From: Muribaculaceae bacterium
GTDB taxonomy: Bacteria; Bacteroidota; Bacteroidia; Bacteroidales; Muribaculaceae
DNA: 15,633 nt
Reading direction: 5' to 3'
Assembly (NCBI GenBank): GCA_016302215.1
Contig: JAEDNZ010000026.1
Location: 1 to 15,633 of the forward strand
Position 1 is the stretch's first letter; each line of letters begins with the position of its first letter. The notes below the pieces were generated by a model that saw nothing but the letters and a program-made list of their open reading frames with translations, was not told the DNA's origin and ran no database searches. Both the position numbers and the translations under genes were made by a program. Shown here one piece after another: positions 1 through 7,417 of this stretch.

Positions 1-11
1 ATCACAATATT

Positions 12-1217
12 ATGCTTCGTAAAACGCTCGACCGTATCAGACCATATTTTGAGCCCGGAGGCAAGCTGCACGCTTTCCGCTCGGTGTATGATGGGTTTGA
101 TACTTTTTTATATACTCCGCGCACCACTTCGGCGCGCTGTCACGCCGTGCATGTGCATAAAGCCAACGACAGCAAGCGCGCAATGATTATCGTGGTGCTG
201 GCATTGCTGCCCTGCCTTTTGTTCGGCATGTACAACACCGGCTATCAGCATTGGCTGGCGTGCGGCATCGCTGCAAAGCCATTTTGGAGCCTTATGCTCT
301 ATGGCTTCCTGGCCATCTTGCCACGCATCGTGGTGACGTATGCGGTGGGTCTGGGCATTGAGTTTATCGTGGCTCAGAAGCGCGGCGAGGAAATCCAGGA
401 GGGCTTCTTGGTAAGCGGCCTGCTGATACCGCTGATATGCCCCATCTCCACACCGCTATGGATGATAGCTGTGGCCACGGCGATAGCAGTGATATTTGCC
501 AAGGAGGTGTTTGGCGGCACCGGTTACAATATGTTCAACCCCGCCTTGGTGGCTCGCGCGGTGCTCTTCTTCTCGTATCCCGCCAAGATGTCGGGCGACG
601 GCGTGTTTGTCGCCACCTCCCCGATGTTTGGCTATGGTCCGATAGCTCCCGATACCTTTACCTGTGCAACGCCTCTGGGCCAGCTCGCCACATCGAGCGG
701 CGCGACCACGCTCACCGGCATTGACGGCCAGGCGCTCACGTGGTGGGACGCCTTTGTGGGCTTGATACCCGGGTCGTTCGGCGAGACCTCGATGCTGTGT
801 ATCTTGATAGGAGCGGCATTGCTGCTCATCACGCGCACGGCGTCGTGGCGCATCATGCTGTCAGTATTTGTGGGCGGCTACTTGATGGCCTTGCTTGCCA
901 ACACATTTGCCACGCCTACCTATCCGGCGTCAATGCTCAGCCCTATCGAGCAGCTGCTCTACGGCGGCTTTGGCTTTGCCGCAGTATTTATGGCCACCGA
1001 CCCGGTTACGGCATGCCGCACCAATGCCGGCAAGTGGATTTACGGATTTCTAATCGGTGCGTTGGCGATAGTCATTCGCACATACAATAGCGGCTATCCT
1101 GAGGGCGCCATGATGGCAGTGCTGCTGCTCAATGCCTTTGCCTCGCTGATAGACCACTGCGTGGTCAGCGCCAACAGTCGTCGACGCGCTCGTCGCATAA
1201 CAGCTAAAACACTCTAA
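12..1217 (+). CDS. nqrB: Na+-translocating NADH:quinone reductase subunit B
   Basis: Integral membrane subunit of the Na+-NQR complex, which passes electrons from NADH to quinone and pumps Na+ out of the cell. NqrB carries a covalent FMN and is known to lie on the quinone and sodium path. The 401-aa product is mostly hydrophobic helices and has the NqrB/RnfD signature GGTGYNMFNPALVARA at residues 168-183. The FMN attachment motif SGAT is at 229-232, with Thr232 the expected flavinylated residue (family knowledge from Vibrio NqrB). The length fits the family. The ATG at 12 is close to the left edge and has no obvious ribosome binding site, which is normal for Bacteroidetes. nqrC starts 2 nt after the stop. 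nqrA is expected just upstream, outside the window. The flavin transferase ApbE needed for FMN attachment is not seen here. Confidence 0.96.
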   Translation: MLRKTLDRIRPYFEPGGKLHAFRSVYDGFDTFLYTPRTTSARCHAVHVHKANDSKRAMIIVVLALLPCLLFGMYNTGYQHWLACGIAAKPFWSLMLYGFLAILPRIVVTYAVGLGIEFIVAQKRGEEIQEGFLVSGLLIPLICPISTPLWMIAVATAIAVIFAKEVFGGTGYNMFNPALVARAVLFFSYPAKMSGDGVFVATSPMFGYGPIAPDTFTCATPLGQLATSSGATTLTGIDGQALTWWDAFVGLIPGSFGETSMLCILIGAALLLITRTASWRIMLSVFVGGYLMALLANTFATPTYPASMLSPIEQLLYGGFGFAAVFMATDPVTACRTNAGKWIYGFLIGALAIVIRTYNSGYPEGAMMAVLLLNAFASLIDHCVVSANSRRRARRITAKTL

Positions 1218-1219
1218 CA

Positions 1220-1927
1220 ATGAATAAGCAGAGCAACGTCTATACAATAATCTACATCATAGTGCTGGTGGTAGTCGTTGGCGCGGCCTTGGCCTTCACC
1301 GCCATGTCGCTCAAAGACCGCCAGACCGATAATGTCAATGCCGACAAGATGCGCCAGATATTGTCGTCGGTGCATATCGTGCCGCAAGAGCAATCGCTGA
1401 CAGTAGAGGTATATAACTCGCATATCACAAGCACTTTTGTGGTCAATGCCCGCGGTGAGCGCGTTGACGGCGATGCCTTCTCGATAGATATGGCGTCAGA
1501 GTGTAAGGTGCCGGCTGAGAGCCGCCGCCTGCCGGTGTATGTATGCACCACTGACGATGGCGCCACCAAATATATCTTGCCCATCTATGGTCAAGGCCTC
1601 TGGGGCCCGATATGGGGCTATGTGGCGCTCGACGACAACGGATCAACCATCTACGGCGCATATTTCGCACATGAGAGCGAGACGCCCGGTCTGGGCGCCG
1701 AGATAGAGAAATCGGCGTTCAGCGACAAGTTTGTGGGCAAAAATATGTGGAAGGACGGGCGTTATATGCCGGTGACAGTGGTCAAGGCCGGACAGAAGCC
1801 TGCGGGCGATGAAGACTATGTAGATGGCGTCTCGGGTGGCACCGTCACCAGCAAAGGCGTGGCAGCCATGCTCGGCGCCTGTCTCGCCCCTTACGAATCA
1901 TTCTTGAAAACACTTAGAGCTGAATAA
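1220..1927 (+). CDS. nqrC: Na+-translocating NADH:quinone reductase subunit C
   Basis: Single-span membrane subunit whose soluble domain holds a second covalent FMN in the Na+-NQR electron path. The 235-aa product has one hydrophobic segment at about residues 8-29. It then carries the conserved GLWGPIWGYVAL stretch (126-137) and HESETPGLGAEI (151-162). The flavinylation motif reads SGGTVTS (205-211), with Thr208 the predicted FMN residue; Gly replaces the Ala of the Vibrio SGAT motif, a conservative variant. It starts 2 nt after the nqrB stop and ends 2 nt before nqrD, so it is almost certainly co-transcribed and perhaps translationally coupled with both. Family assignment is secure. Confidence 0.96.
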   Translation: MNKQSNVYTIIYIIVLVVVVGAALAFTAMSLKDRQTDNVNADKMRQILSSVHIVPQEQSLTVEVYNSHITSTFVVNARGERVDGDAFSIDMASECKVPAESRRLPVYVCTTDDGATKYILPIYGQGLWGPIWGYVALDDNGSTIYGAYFAHESETPGLGAEIEKSAFSDKFVGKNMWKDGRYMPVTVVKAGQKPAGDEDYVDGVSGGTVTSKGVAAMLGACLAPYESFLKTLRAE

Positions 1928-1929
1928 CG

Positions 1930-2556
1930 ATGGCAGAAAAAACTTCAAATAAGTCGGTGTTTCTCAACCCGCTCTCCAAGGACAATCCCGTGGTGGTGCA
2001 GATTCTGGGCATATGCTCGGTGCTTGCTGTAACCGCCAAGCTTGAGCCTGCAATAGTGATGGGCATCTCGGTGATAGCCGTGCTGGCATTTAGTAATGTC
2101 ATTATCTCCTGTCTGCGCAAGACCATACCCACCAACATACGCATCATCGTGCAGCTGGTGGTCGTGGCGGGATTGGTAGTGATAGTGAGCCAGCTGCTCA
2201 AGGCTTATGCCTATGATGTGAGCAAGCAGCTGTCTGTGTTTATCGGTCTTATAATCACCAACTGCATTCTCATGGGTCGCCTTGAGGCATTTGCTATGGG
2301 CAATCGGCCTTTTGCATCATTCCTCGACGGCATAGGCAACGGCGTGGGTTATGCCATAATTCTCATCATCGTGGGCTTCTTCCGCGAGCTGTTAGGCTCG
2401 GGCACGCTCTTGGGGTATCAGGTGGTGCCGCAGGCGTGGTATGATGCCGGATATTGCAACAACGGGCTTATGATACTGCCGCCAATGGCGCTGATAGTGG
2501 TGGCCTGCATCATCTGGGTGCAGCGCAGTGTCAATAAGGACCTCCAGGAAAAGTAA
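1930..2556 (+). CDS. nqrD: Na+-translocating NADH:quinone reductase subunit D
   Basis: Small polytopic membrane subunit (208 aa) of Na+-NQR, homologous to NqrE and RnfA/RnfE. NqrD and NqrE sit together in the membrane with inverted topology and, in solved structures, share an intramembrane iron-sulfur centre held by cysteines. Here the candidate ligands are Cys29 (in QILGICSVLAV) and Cys112 (in IITNCILMGR), the same numbers I recall for Vibrio. The conserved NRPFASFLDGIGNGVGYA segment occupies about 125-142. Starts 2 nt after nqrC. A 63-nt gap separates it from nqrE, the widest gap in this operon. Confidence 0.95.
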   Translation: MAEKTSNKSVFLNPLSKDNPVVVQILGICSVLAVTAKLEPAIVMGISVIAVLAFSNVIISCLRKTIPTNIRIIVQLVVVAGLVVIVSQLLKAYAYDVSKQLSVFIGLIITNCILMGRLEAFAMGNRPFASFLDGIGNGVGYAIILIIVGFFRELLGSGTLLGYQVVPQAWYDAGYCNNGLMILPPMALIVVACIIWVQRSVNKDLQEK

Positions 2557-2619
2557 AATTAGTCACACTCACTCACTGCATATCTCATCGCAGAGACCAA
2601 CTACGATTAACGGAAAGAG

Positions 2620-3237
2620 ATGGAAAATTTCAACTTGTTTATCCGCTCGATATTTATCGACAATATGATATTTGCTTACTTCCTGGGCATGTGCTCGTTC
2701 TTGGCAGTAAGCAAAAACGTGAAGACAGCCTTTGGCTTGGGCATGGCGGTAACTTTTATGCTGGTCATCACCTTGCCCACCAACTATCTGTTGCAGACCT
2801 ATGTGCTGCGCCCCGGCGCCTTGGCGTGGCTGGGAGCTGAATATGCAGAAGTAGATCTCAGCTTCCTGTCGCTGATATTATTTATTGCGGTGATAGCGTC
2901 AATGACACAGCTTGTGGAGATGGTGGTGGAGAAATACAGCCCGTCGCTGTATGCTCAGCTCGGCATCTTCTTGCCGCTGATTGCGGTGAACTGCGCCATA
3001 CTTGGAGGCTCGCTGTTTATGCAGCAGCGTGATTTTGCCGATGTGTGGACGGCGACCTGTGCCGGTGGAGGGTGGGGAATTGGCTGGCTGCTCGCCATCA
3101 CTGCCGTGGCTGCCATACGCGAGCGCATCGCGGCATATTCCAACGTGCCCAAGCCCTTGCGCGGCGTTGGCATCACATTTATCATCACCGCTCTGATGGG
3201 CATCGCCTTTATGAGCTTCCTTGGCATTAAACTATGA
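2620..3237 (+). CDS. nqrE: Na+-translocating NADH:quinone reductase subunit E
   Basis: Polytopic membrane subunit (205 aa), paralogue of NqrD with inverted topology. The N-terminus has the typical IFIDNMIFAYFLGMCSFLAV stretch (11-30) with Cys25, and a second conserved Cys125 lies in IAVNCAILGG; both are candidate ligands of the iron-sulfur centre shared with NqrD (family knowledge). The motif GGGWGIGWLLAI (149-160) and the C-terminal GIAFMSFLGIKL are usual for the family. The gene follows a 63-nt spacer after nqrD in which I see no promoter box. Its stop overlaps the nqrF start as ATGA, which implies translational coupling. Confidence 0.95.
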   Translation: MENFNLFIRSIFIDNMIFAYFLGMCSFLAVSKNVKTAFGLGMAVTFMLVITLPTNYLLQTYVLRPGALAWLGAEYAEVDLSFLSLILFIAVIASMTQLVEMVVEKYSPSLYAQLGIFLPLIAVNCAILGGSLFMQQRDFADVWTATCAGGGWGIGWLLAITAVAAIRERIAAYSNVPKPLRGVGITFIITALMGIAFMSFLGIKL

Positions 3238-4589
3238 CCTCTCTGACTATGATATATTCAGTAATTACACTCCTGATAGCGAGTCTCTCACGCGCCACCT
3301 TGATAGCCGGCGTGGGATTTTTTCTGGCCATCACGCTGCTGCTGGTGGCGATATTGCTGATAGCTAAGAAGTATTTGGTGCACAGCGGCGCGGTGTCAAT
3401 CACAATCAACGATGACCGCCGCGTGGAGGCCTCATCGGGCGGCACTCTGCTGTCCACACTGTCAGAGCAAGGCATCTTCCTGTCGTCGGCATGCGGAGGC
3501 AAGGGCAGCTGCGGCCAGTGTCGCGTGCAAGTGACGGAGGGCGGCGGCGAAATATTGCCCACCGAGACGGTGCATTTCACCCGCCGTCAGGTCAAGGACC
3601 ATTGGCGCCTCGGCTGCCAGGTCAAGGTCAAAGACGACCTCAAGATAGCCATTGATGCCTCCACGCTCAACGTCAAGGAGTGGGAGTGTGAGGTCATCTC
3701 CAACCGCAATGTGGCCACGTTTATGAAAGAGTTTATCGTGGCGCTCCCCGAGGGCGAGCACATGGACTTTGTGCCCGGCTCGTATGCTCAGATTAAGATA
3801 CCGGCCTTTGAGATAGACTATGACAAGAATATCGATAAGAGCCTCATCGGCGACACTTATATGCCGGCGTGGGAAAAGTTCGGCCTCTTCAAGCTGAAGT
3901 GCCGCAACACTGAGCCTACCGTCAGAGCTTACTCTATGGCTAACTATCCGGCAGAGGGCGACAGGATAATGCTCACCGTGCGCATCGCCACACCGCCGAT
4001 GGTGCGTCCTGACGCCTCGGGCAAGATGCCTTATCCCGTAGTCGCCGGCACCTCCTTCAGAGACGTGATGCCCGGCATCGCCTCGTCGTATATCTTCTCG
4101 TTGCGCCCCGGCGACAAGGTCATCATGAGCGGCCCTTACGGTGACTTCCACCCCATCTTCGACAGCAAAAACGAGATGATGTGGATAGGCGGCGGCGCAG
4201 GTATGGCTCCGCTGCGAGCCCAGATTATGCACATGACCAAGACGCTGCATACCACTGACCGCGTGATGAATTACTTCTACGGCGCCCGTGCGCTCAATGA
4301 GGTGTTCTATCTTGACGACTTCCTTAGCCTTGAGAAGGAGTTCCCCAATTTCCACTTCCACTTGGCTCTTGACCGTCCCGACCCGGCCGCCGATGCCGCC
4401 GGCGTCAAATACACCCCGGGCTTTGTGCATCAGGTAATCTATGACACCTATCTCAAGGACCACGAGTCGCCCGAAGACATTGAGTACTATATGTGCGGTC
4501 CCGGCCCGATGAGTGCCGCCGTCAATAAGATGCTCGACAGCCTCGGCGTCGATGCCTCGTCAATACACTACGACAACTTTGGAGGCTGA
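3234..4589 (+). CDS. nqrF: Na+-translocating NADH:quinone reductase subunit F
   Basis: Electron-input subunit: oxidises NADH at FAD and passes electrons to a 2Fe-2S cluster. Order of parts in the 451 aa: membrane anchor at about 22-46, ferredoxin domain with Cys87, Cys93, Cys96 and Cys128 (spacing 6, 3, 32, as in Vibrio), FAD motif RAYSMAN (231-237), NADH-binding GGGAGMAPLR (319-328), and CGPGPM (421-426) with the active-site Cys421. The C-terminus HYDNFGG is typical. The ATG at 3234 overlaps the nqrE stop by 4 nt, which supports it, but the resulting N-terminus is about 20-25 residues longer than usual. Starts at 3252 (ATG) or 3300 (TTG) are alternatives. Confidence 0.96.
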   Translation: MTSLTMIYSVITLLIASLSRATLIAGVGFFLAITLLLVAILLIAKKYLVHSGAVSITINDDRRVEASSGGTLLSTLSEQGIFLSSACGGKGSCGQCRVQVTEGGGEILPTETVHFTRRQVKDHWRLGCQVKVKDDLKIAIDASTLNVKEWECEVISNRNVATFMKEFIVALPEGEHMDFVPGSYAQIKIPAFEIDYDKNIDKSLIGDTYMPAWEKFGLFKLKCRNTEPTVRAYSMANYPAEGDRIMLTVRIATPPMVRPDASGKMPYPVVAGTSFRDVMPGIASSYIFSLRPGDKVIMSGPYGDFHPIFDSKNEMMWIGGGAGMAPLRAQIMHMTKTLHTTDRVMNYFYGARALNEVFYLDDFLSLEKEFPNFHFHLALDRPDPAADAAGVKYTPGFVHQVIYDTYLKDHESPEDIEYYMCGPGPMSAAVNKMLDSLGVDASSIHYDNFGG

Positions 4590-4619
4590 TGCCTTCGCCG
4601 ATGTAGTTCTCCGCCGCTA

Positions 4620-5750
4620 ATGTCGAGACTCTACCGCTACATCATCGCCATCATCGCTGTGTGCTGCTTATGCGGGGCTGTATCTGCATGCCACAGCGAT
4701 CCGCCTGAGGCGCCCGACGATCGTCCGGGCGGTAACCCCTCGGGCGGCGACGATGACGATAGCGATGCCCCCACACCCGAGCAGCTTGATTTTGCCGCGC
4801 TCGCCGCGCAGGCCGATGGCGTGGTGTGCCTCACTGACGCTGCCGGCTGTGATGCCGTATGGGTCTGCCCCCAAGCCATAATCACCTTGGAGACCATAGC
4901 CGGTGACGATGCCACTGATGCTTATAGTCACTGCCTCACGGTGAGCGACCTCACCGCCACGCATCACACCCATGTAATCTGTCGGCGCAATGGCATGCCC
5001 GCCGTGGTGCGCCGCGGCGCCAAGGTGCTGTATCTCAATGCTTACAGCCATGGCGTCACGGATATCGTGCGCGTAGATGAAAGCAATGGCAGCGTGTATT
5101 ATGACTATGCCGCCGACCCGGTGCATGACGAGTGCAGCGAGATAGGCCGCACTGACTTCAGAGCTCTTCTCGGGTATTTGGCGCAGATGTTTGGCGCCAT
5201 GGGCTACGGCATGGCCTACGATTTGTTTGCCACGTTGCGCCCGCTGTTTGAGGCTGTGGCAACAATGCCCGATGCGCCGCCATCAACGACGGTCGATGCC
5301 ATACAGAGCGCGCCGGCGGCCGAGGGGCTGATAGCCAAAGTGCGGGCGTCAGCCGGTAGCGCCGTGCAGTGCAGCAGTGAGCAGCTGCTGATATGGAGCT
5401 GCAGCGAGCCTGTCAGCGTGACGGCTGATAAGGCCGTGTTGGCGGCGATGGTGATGTGTGGCAGTGCGGCGTTCAATACCTTGGGCGAGTATGCCATAGA
5501 GTGTGACACCGACATCGGCGCTTTGGAGGGCGGCCGCGCTGCATATCGCCGTAGTGGCGTCCAAGAGGGCGTAGGCTCGGAGTTTAGGGTGGCGATTGAG
5601 GGCCTGAGGCCTAACACCACCTACTATTACAGGGCGGTATATGCCTTTGCCGGCACCTCGCATAGCCCGCTGGCCTTTGTCTGCGGCTCTGCCGATGGCG
5701 TGACACTCGGCGAGACCTCTATCAAGCGCTTCAAGACACCGATGCAATAG
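4620..5750 (+). CDS. Lipoprotein with C-terminal Fn3-like domain
   Basis: I do not recognise a named family for the whole protein (376 aa). It begins with a signal peptide ending in a lipobox (VSAC, Cys24), so it is probably a lipidated envelope protein. A low-complexity Pro/Gly/Asp linker follows (about 27-54, including DDDD), as in many Bacteroidetes surface lipoproteins. Residues 55-220 have no motif I can name. Residues about 265-374 look like an Fn3/Ig-like beta-sandwich: GLRPNTTYYYRAVYAF (328-343) and the ending IKRFKT match the repeat common in Bacteroidetes surface proteins. It starts 30 nt after nqrF with no visible promoter, so it may be the last gene of the nqr transcript. Cysteine content is high for an exported protein. 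Function unknown. Confidence 0.85.
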   Translation: MSRLYRYIIAIIAVCCLCGAVSACHSDPPEAPDDRPGGNPSGGDDDDSDAPTPEQLDFAALAAQADGVVCLTDAAGCDAVWVCPQAIITLETIAGDDATDAYSHCLTVSDLTATHHTHVICRRNGMPAVVRRGAKVLYLNAYSHGVTDIVRVDESNGSVYYDYAADPVHDECSEIGRTDFRALLGYLAQMFGAMGYGMAYDLFATLRPLFEAVATMPDAPPSTTVDAIQSAPAAEGLIAKVRASAGSAVQCSSEQLLIWSCSEPVSVTADKAVLAAMVMCGSAAFNTLGEYAIECDTDIGALEGGRAAYRRSGVQEGVGSEFRVAIEGLRPNTTYYYRAVYAFAGTSHSPLAFVCGSADGVTLGETSIKRFKTPMQ

Positions 5751-5752
5751 TC

Positions 5753-5774
5753 CGGCAATGGCGCGGCAATGGCG
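5753..5774. repeat. Two tandem copies of an 11-bp unit
   Basis: The unit CGGCAATGGCG occurs at 5753-5763 and again, directly adjacent, at 5764-5774, just after the lipoprotein stop. It could be a slippage-prone site. The second copy merges into the hairpin at 5771-5783. Confidence 0.8.
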
Positions 5775-5783
5775 CGGAGCGCC
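5771..5783. terminator. GC-rich hairpin after the lipoprotein gene
   Basis: GGCGC (5771-5775) pairs with GCGCC (5779-5783) around a GGA loop, 20 nt after the lipoprotein stop. There is no T-run behind it, so it is at best a weak terminator or a 3'-end stabiliser separating the nqr unit from ssb. The fold is seen; the role is inferred. Confidence 0.35.
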
Positions 5784-5833
5784 GCCGGCATCAAATTACG
5801 CCGCGAAATGTTAGGATTTTTGAGCTTTTTGCT

Positions 5834-5841
5834 TAACTTTG
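5834..5841 (+). promoter_or_regulatory. Bacteroidetes -7 box before ssb
   Basis: TAACTTTG matches the known Bacteroidetes -7 consensus TAnnTTTG exactly. No good TTTG -33 element sits 19-21 nt upstream (a TTTG at 5819-5822 is too close). The box ends only 9 nt before the ssb ATG at 5851, so transcription would begin just before or nearly at the start codon. Confidence 0.55.
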
Positions 5842-5850
5842 TGTTTTGAT

Positions 5851-6177
5851 ATGAATAAGGTAATTTTAATGGGACGTGTAGGCGGCGACCCGCGTGTGCG
5901 ATTTATTGAAGGAGGCCGCCAGTTAGCTGAATTTTCGCTTGCCACCACCGAGGCAGCGCGAAGGCTGAGCGATGGCTCGGAAGTGCCCGAGCTGACCGAG
6001 TGGCACAATATAGTGATGTGGGACCGACATGCCGAGTTTGCCGAGAAGTATGTGCGCAAGGGCGCTCGAATGCTCATCGAGGGCAAGCTGCGCACGCGTG
6101 TGTGGACTGACCGCAACACCATCAAGCACTATATCACCGAGATTTATGTCGATGCCTTTGAGCTGCTGCCTCGATAA
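5851..6177 (+). CDS. ssb: Single-stranded DNA-binding protein, short form
   Basis: OB-fold protein (108 aa) that coats single-stranded DNA during replication and repair. The sequence follows the SSB family from start to end: MNKVILMGRVGGDPRVRF, then TEWHNIVMWDRHAEFAEKYVRKG at about 49-71 (key residues W50, H51, N52), IEGKLRTRVW, and YITEIYVDAFELL. It stops directly at the end of the OB fold. The flexible tail and acidic C-terminal tip (DDDIPF-like) that recruit partner proteins in housekeeping SSBs are absent. I chose the ATG at 5851 because the family starts at MNKVI; an in-frame TTG at 5839 falls in the promoter box. It may be a second SSB paralogue rather than the essential one. Confidence 0.9.
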   Translation: MNKVILMGRVGGDPRVRFIEGGRQLAEFSLATTEAARRLSDGSEVPELTEWHNIVMWDRHAEFAEKYVRKGARMLIEGKLRTRVWTDRNTIKHYITEIYVDAFELLPR

Positions 6178-6243
6178 GGAGCAGGCTTACATAAAAAATC
6201 AAAAAAATAAGGGCCGCGCATCAATAGTAGCGAATAATTTTAT

Positions 6244-6251
6244 TACCTTTG
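6244..6251 (+). promoter_or_regulatory. Bacteroidetes -7 box before dnaN
   Basis: TACCTTTG matches TAnnTTTG exactly and lies 33 nt before the dnaN ATG in a 106-nt AT-rich spacer. Transcription would start near 6256, giving a leader of about 28 nt. A TTTG -33 element is not evident. It probably drives dnaN and the coupled downstream genes. Confidence 0.55.
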
Positions 6252-6283
6252 TATAATTACAACAATTAGATTAATACCATATT

Positions 6284-7417
6284 ATGAAATTCAATGTTCC
6301 CTGCAAAAGCCTATATGCTGCCGCTGCCGGTGTCAGCAAGGTTATAAGTCAGAAAAATGCTATGTCGATACTTGACAACTTCTTGCTGGAAGTGTCGGGC
6401 GAGACGCTTACAATCACGGGCTCGGATATGGAGAACTCGCTGTCAACGCGCGTGGCTATCAGCGACGTGGAGGGCGAGTTGCGCTTTTGTGTCGGTGCTC
6501 GCCGCCTGGTGGATTTGCTCAAAGAGCTCCCGGCGCAAGGCATAACCTTTGAGGTCGATGACACTACGTATCAGGTGGTGATATCTTACACCGGCGGTAA
6601 ATATACCCTCGTGGCTATCAATGGCGCTGACTATCCCGGCTTCAGGCAGTCTGACGATGACGGCGCTGCCCCCGTGTCATTCGTCATCAGTGGCGATAAG
6701 CTCGTCAAGGGCCTCGAAAACACCACCTTCGCTGCATCTAATGATGACTTCCACCCAATCATGCAGGGCGTGTATATTGATGTGCACGACAATGATATCA
6801 CCTTTGTCGCTACCGACTCGCATAAGCTCGTCAGATACATTGACCGACGCATCGCTCCGGGTGTCACAGCTGCATGTGTCATGCCGATGAAGCCGTGCAA
6901 TGTGCTCAAAGCTGTAGTAAATAAAGACGAGGACCTCAAGGTGACGATGACAAAGAAAAACGCCACCATCGAGAGCGATAGCATCACATTCAGATGCACA
7001 TTCCTCAACGGTCGATATCCCGACTACAACAAGGTGATACCGCAGAACTACCCATACACGATGACCATTGACCGCGCATCGTTTCTCAACGCCGTGCGCC
7101 GTGTGGGCATCTTCGTGGACCCCGGCTTCGGCCTGATGAAGTTCCGCATCACGCCGCAGACCATATTCCTAAAGTGCGACGATGTGAACCTCTGCACCAC
7201 GGCGCGCGAGCAAGTGCCTTGTAGCTATGATGGCGCCGAGCTGGCTATCGGCTTCTCCTCGCCATTCCTCATTGAGATACTGCAAACACTGGCCACTGAG
7301 CAGGTGGAGGTGAAATTTGCTGACCAAGGGCGTCCCGGCCTCTTCAGCCCCGGCGAGAGCGAGGAGGGCGTAGAGATGCTCGTGCTGCTGATGCCTATCA
7401 ATATTGACGGCTTTTGA
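6284..7417 (+). CDS. dnaN: DNA polymerase III beta subunit (sliding clamp)
   Basis: The ring-shaped clamp that tethers the replicative polymerase to DNA. The 377-aa product matches the family in length and layout, with three similar domains of about 120 residues. Recognisable stretches are KVISQKNAMSILDNFLLEV near 19-37, TLVAINGADYPGF near 107-119, FVATDSHKLVRY near 174-185 and the C-terminal LVLLMPINIDGF. The Leu-Met-Pro near the end corresponds to the partner-binding pocket edge (usually VMPMRL); the C-terminus runs a few residues past the common ending. It has its own -7 box at 6244, and its stop codon overlaps the start of the exonuclease gene. The position next to ssb and an exonuclease fits a replication cluster. 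Confidence 0.96.
   Translation: MKFNVPCKSLYAAAAGVSKVISQKNAMSILDNFLLEVSGETLTITGSDMENSLSTRVAISDVEGELRFCVGARRLVDLLKELPAQGITFEVDDTTYQVVISYTGGKYTLVAINGADYPGFRQSDDDGAAPVSFVISGDKLVKGLENTTFAASNDDFHPIMQGVYIDVHDNDITFVATDSHKLVRYIDRRIAPGVTAACVMPMKPCNVLKAVVNKDEDLKVTMTKKNATIESDSITFRCTFLNGRYPDYNKVIPQNYPYTMTIDRASFLNAVRRVGIFVDPGFGLMKFRITPQTIFLKCDDVNLCTTAREQVPCSYDGAELAIGFSSPFLIEILQTLATEQVEVKFADQGRPGLFSPGESEEGVEMLVLLMPINIDGF

Noticed and set aside
3462..4463. Long - strand open frame (333 codons) inside nqrF
   Set aside because: Shadow of a GC-rich real gene. It has no family likeness, while the + strand carries every NqrF motif.
5839..6177. ssb starting at TTG 5839
   Set aside because: The family begins at MNKVI, encoded from 5851, and 5839 lies within the -7 box.
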